Notes under the pieces: generated by a model
Seen by the model: only the letters and a program-made list of their open reading frames with translations
The model's database searches: none
What the model was told of the DNA's origin: nothing
Assembly: GCA_030612495.1 (NCBI GenBank)
Contig: JAUWNT010000091.1
Span: forward strand, 1-8,807
Direction: 5' to 3'
DNA from: Candidatus Aminicenantota bacterium
Lineage (GTDB): Bacteria > Acidobacteriota > Aminicenantia > UBA2199
DNA length: 8,807 nt
Program-made: the position numbers and the translations under genes
Shown here: piece after piece, positions 7,110 through 8,807 of the stretch
Position numbering within the stretch: the first letter of the stretch is position 1
Layout of the letters: each line of letters begins with the position of its first letter

Positions 7110-8714
7110 TTAAAATTTCCCTGTATATTTGCTCCAGAGATCATCACCAAGTTTCCAATATGCAGTAACTATTTTACTCATCCAATCATTTGTATATTTT
7201 GTTAAAAATTTTCTTGCTTTTTTTGGATTTTGTTTATAGAGTTTTAAAGCTTTGTCTTCTATTTTTTTCTGGTTCTTAAATTGTTCATCTTCAAATTTTT
7301 CCCATACTTTTTTTACATCATGTCTCATGTATCCCCATTTTTGAGCAGAAAGATCAGCTACTCTGTTAAATGCCCACCATGCGCATTTTCTATTAAAGCC
7401 AGGCCTTCCATTCACCTTATATGATTCAATAACTTTATCAATCCCAATATAAATCGGTACGTATGTAGTCATTGCTGGATTATCATAGGCAAACCATACG
7501 AGTCCGCCAATATCATTTGGAAGCCAATCTCTTGATTGTGTAACAGTTACATAAGTGCTGTAGTATCTGGCAATACATCGTTCTCCATATTCATTCCAAC
7601 CGCCATTAATCTTAAAAAGAGGCATCATATCATAATGCATAAAAGGATTTGCATAAGGACTTTTTATAAACTTACCAGTTCTTTTACCCTTTTTATCAAG
7701 TTCAGGTACAAGCATATATTTTGTCATATCAAAAGGTGTATCTTCATAAGTATCTCTAAATATCCTCATAACATCTCTTGGGCTAACCTTTTTTTCAGGT
7801 TTTATGGAGAATGGAAAATTCTCTCCATTTGGATCAAGGTCTAAGGACGGTGCTAATAAGCTAAAAACTCGCCACTCTCTTCTTCTACCTGCCATGCTTT
7901 TGCGGCTGGCATATATATAACAAAACTCAAAAGGTTTACCTGACTTTGGATCCCACAATCCAAGTTCTTCAGCTCTTGAGACAAGATTATCTGAAGCCAT
8001 AAAAAAATCTGGTTTAGAAAGGTCTATTCCTCTGATTCTTGAAGTATTTCCATTTACACTTATATGGTCATCCGGAACTCTCTGTGCAACCCAGACTGCT
8101 CCTTTTTTACCTTTACCAGGTCCAAGTATTTCAAGATGCCATACCTCTTTTGTATCTGCTATTGTAAAACATTCACCTCCATCTATATATCCATATTTCT
8201 TTGTTATCTCATCTGCAATCTTTATAGCCTGTCTTGCTGTTTTTGCTCTTTCAAGCATAATCCTGTTTAATTCATAATAATCAATTATTCCATTATCACT
8301 TCTCATTACTTTTTTTCCGCCAAAAGTGGATTCTCCAATTGCAACCTGATGTTCATTAATACATGGTAGCGTTGAATTCAGATATTTGTATGTAATTGGT
8401 ACTTCGAAAATTTCACCCTTAAATTTTTGAGCGGATAGATCATAAGGACTTTTTGTAATATGTGTATCTAAATAGACTTTTCTCATTTCTCCTGATTTGT
8501 GTTTTTTAGCTTTAACAATATCTATCCAGGTTCTATCCTCTCTTGAATCACAGGTATGTGAGGTCATAACAGACCCATCTATTGATGCAAGCTTTCCAAC
8601 AGTAATACTTGTACATCCGTCTTCTTCTTTTGGAGTAGAATCATTTTTTTCCTGAGAAATAAGGCTGAATGTTACAAAAAATAGTAAAATTAAAACTGAT
8701 AATATTTTTTTCAT
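7110..8714 (-). CDS. exported C69-family dipeptidase (Ntn hydrolase)
   Basis: Peptidase C69 family cysteine dipeptidase, 534 residues, predicted to be exported. Residues 1-20 form a signal peptide (two Lys, a hydrophobic core, then about SLIS before Gln21). The enzyme core begins at Cys34 in GCTSITVGKLASIDGSVMTSHTCDS, matching the family's C-T-x-x-x-V-G-K-x-A-x-x-D-G-S opening, in which Cys is the N-terminal nucleophile. Residues 21-33 therefore look like a short propeptide removed to expose Cys34. Further family-like segments are the VPDDHISVNGNTSRIRGID region, SPRDVMRIFRDTYEDTPFDMT, and the C-terminal WAFNRVADLSAQKWGYM followed by a charged helical tail. The length is that of the longer C69 group, not of the roughly 470-residue lactobacillus PepD type. 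The start has AGGAGG (8719-8724) four bases upstream and a strong promoter. It is followed by the M29 homologue after one base, suggesting joint use of short peptides. Confidence 0.9.
   Translation of the reverse strand: MKKILSVLILLFFVTFSLISQEKNDSTPKEEDGCTSITVGKLASIDGSVMTSHTCDSREDRTWIDIVKAKKHKSGEMRKVYLDTHITKSPYDLSAQKFKGEIFEVPITYKYLNSTLPCINEHQVAIGESTFGGKKVMRSDNGIIDYYELNRIMLERAKTARQAIKIADEITKKYGYIDGGECFTIADTKEVWHLEILGPGKGKKGAVWVAQRVPDDHISVNGNTSRIRGIDLSKPDFFMASDNLVSRAEELGLWDPKSGKPFEFCYIYASRKSMAGRRREWRVFSLLAPSLDLDPNGENFPFSIKPEKKVSPRDVMRIFRDTYEDTPFDMTKYMLVPELDKKGKRTGKFIKSPYANPFMHYDMMPLFKINGGWNEYGERCIARYYSTYVTVTQSRDWLPNDIGGLVWFAYDNPAMTTYVPIYIGIDKVIESYKVNGRPGFNRKCAWWAFNRVADLSAQKWGYMRHDVKKVWEKFEDEQFKNQKKIEDKALKLYKQNPKKARKFLTKYTNDWMSKIVTAYWKLGDDLWSKYTGKF
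7117..7123 (-). promoter_or_regulatory. ribosome binding site deciding the M29 start
   Basis: CAGGGAA on the minus strand lies eight bases before the ATG at 7106-7108, inside the last codons of the C69 gene. It supports the short 382-residue start over the in-frame ATG at 7148-7150. Confidence 0.5.
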
Positions 8715-8731
8715 TTATCCTCCTATTTTTT

Positions 8732-8750
8732 TCTAATATTTTAAATTAGA
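8732..8750 (-). repeat. inverted repeat in the leader of the peptidase operon
   Basis: TCTAAT (8732-8737) and ATTAGA (8745-8750) form a perfect 6-base inverted repeat around a 7-base centre, just downstream of the predicted transcript start and upstream of the ribosome binding site. It could be an operator for a dimeric repressor or a small leader hairpin. In such AT-rich DNA a chance occurrence is possible. Confidence 0.3.
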
Positions 8751-8759
8751 GATTTAATG

Positions 8760-8788
8760 ATTATAAAATTAAATAGATAAAATATCAA
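8760..8788 (-). promoter_or_regulatory. strong sigma70-type promoter for the peptidase operon
   Basis: On the minus strand, TTGATA (8783-8788, five of six to the -35 consensus) is separated by exactly 17 bases from TATAAT (8760-8765, perfect -10). The predicted transcript start is near 8753, giving a leader of about 38 bases that includes the AGGAGG ribosome binding site at 8719-8724. The region is very AT-rich, so chance matches are easier here, but spacing, both boxes and position before the first gene all agree. Confidence 0.65.
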
Positions 8789-8807
8789 TAAAAAAAGATC
8801 TTTTCTT

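Noticed and set aside
7536..8270. Two plus-strand open frames opposite the C69 gene (7536-7844 and 8064-8270)
   Set aside because: Both are antisense to a convincing peptidase gene and show no ribosome binding site or recognisable protein.
8793..8804. Palindrome AAAAGATCTTTT at the right edge
   Set aside because: It has no loop and no visible gene context before the window ends; a 12-base AT-rich palindrome is easily due to chance.

Overview
The window is AT-rich (roughly 30% GC by eye) and tightly packed, with eight genes in two convergent blocks. It looks like a chromosomal segment from a low-GC diderm (Gram-negative-type) bacterium. The evidence is an MCE-type lipid transporter with an envelope lipoprotein and an exported Ntn-type peptidase. 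The EF-G resembles the spirochaete/planctomycete/deltaproteobacterial type related to mitochondrial EF-G2, but this does not fix the phylum. I see no mobile elements, CRISPR arrays, tRNA or rRNA genes, and no broken genes other than the one cut by the left edge.

Left block, plus strand, 1-3768: the 3' part of a DoxX/MauE-like membrane protein with a CGC motif is followed by a compact MCE lipid-transport operon. The operon encodes a permease with an N-terminal STAS domain (MlaB-MlaE type), a MlaF-type ATPase, a single-pass MCE protein with a long helical C-terminal part, and a PqiC-like auxiliary lipoprotein. Two junctions overlap by ATGA (411-414 and 3160-3163). The other two gaps are 1 and 4 bases, so the five genes are probably one transcript. 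The ATPase would drive the permease in the inner membrane. The MCE protein and the lipoprotein probably form a route across the periplasm, because no MlaC-type carrier gene is present in the window.

Middle, plus strand, 3769-5936: a short intergenic region holds a hairpin around the lipoprotein stop codon and an extended -10 promoter. They precede a complete elongation factor G of 693 residues.

Right block, minus strand, 8807-5960: a strong consensus promoter (TTGATA, 17 bases, TATAAT) and an AGGAGG ribosome binding site precede an exported C69-family dipeptidase. That gene is followed one base later by an M29-family (thermophilic aminopeptidase-type) metallopeptidase homologue. Together they look like a two-gene peptide-degradation operon, one enzyme exported and one cytoplasmic. 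The EF-G and the M29 gene converge with only 23 bases between them.

Nothing here is clearly a wholly new system. The items most worth a second look are the hybrid composition of the MCE operon with its coupled MauE-like gene, an apparent replacement of the usual active-site tyrosine in the M29 protein, and the paired peptidase operon.
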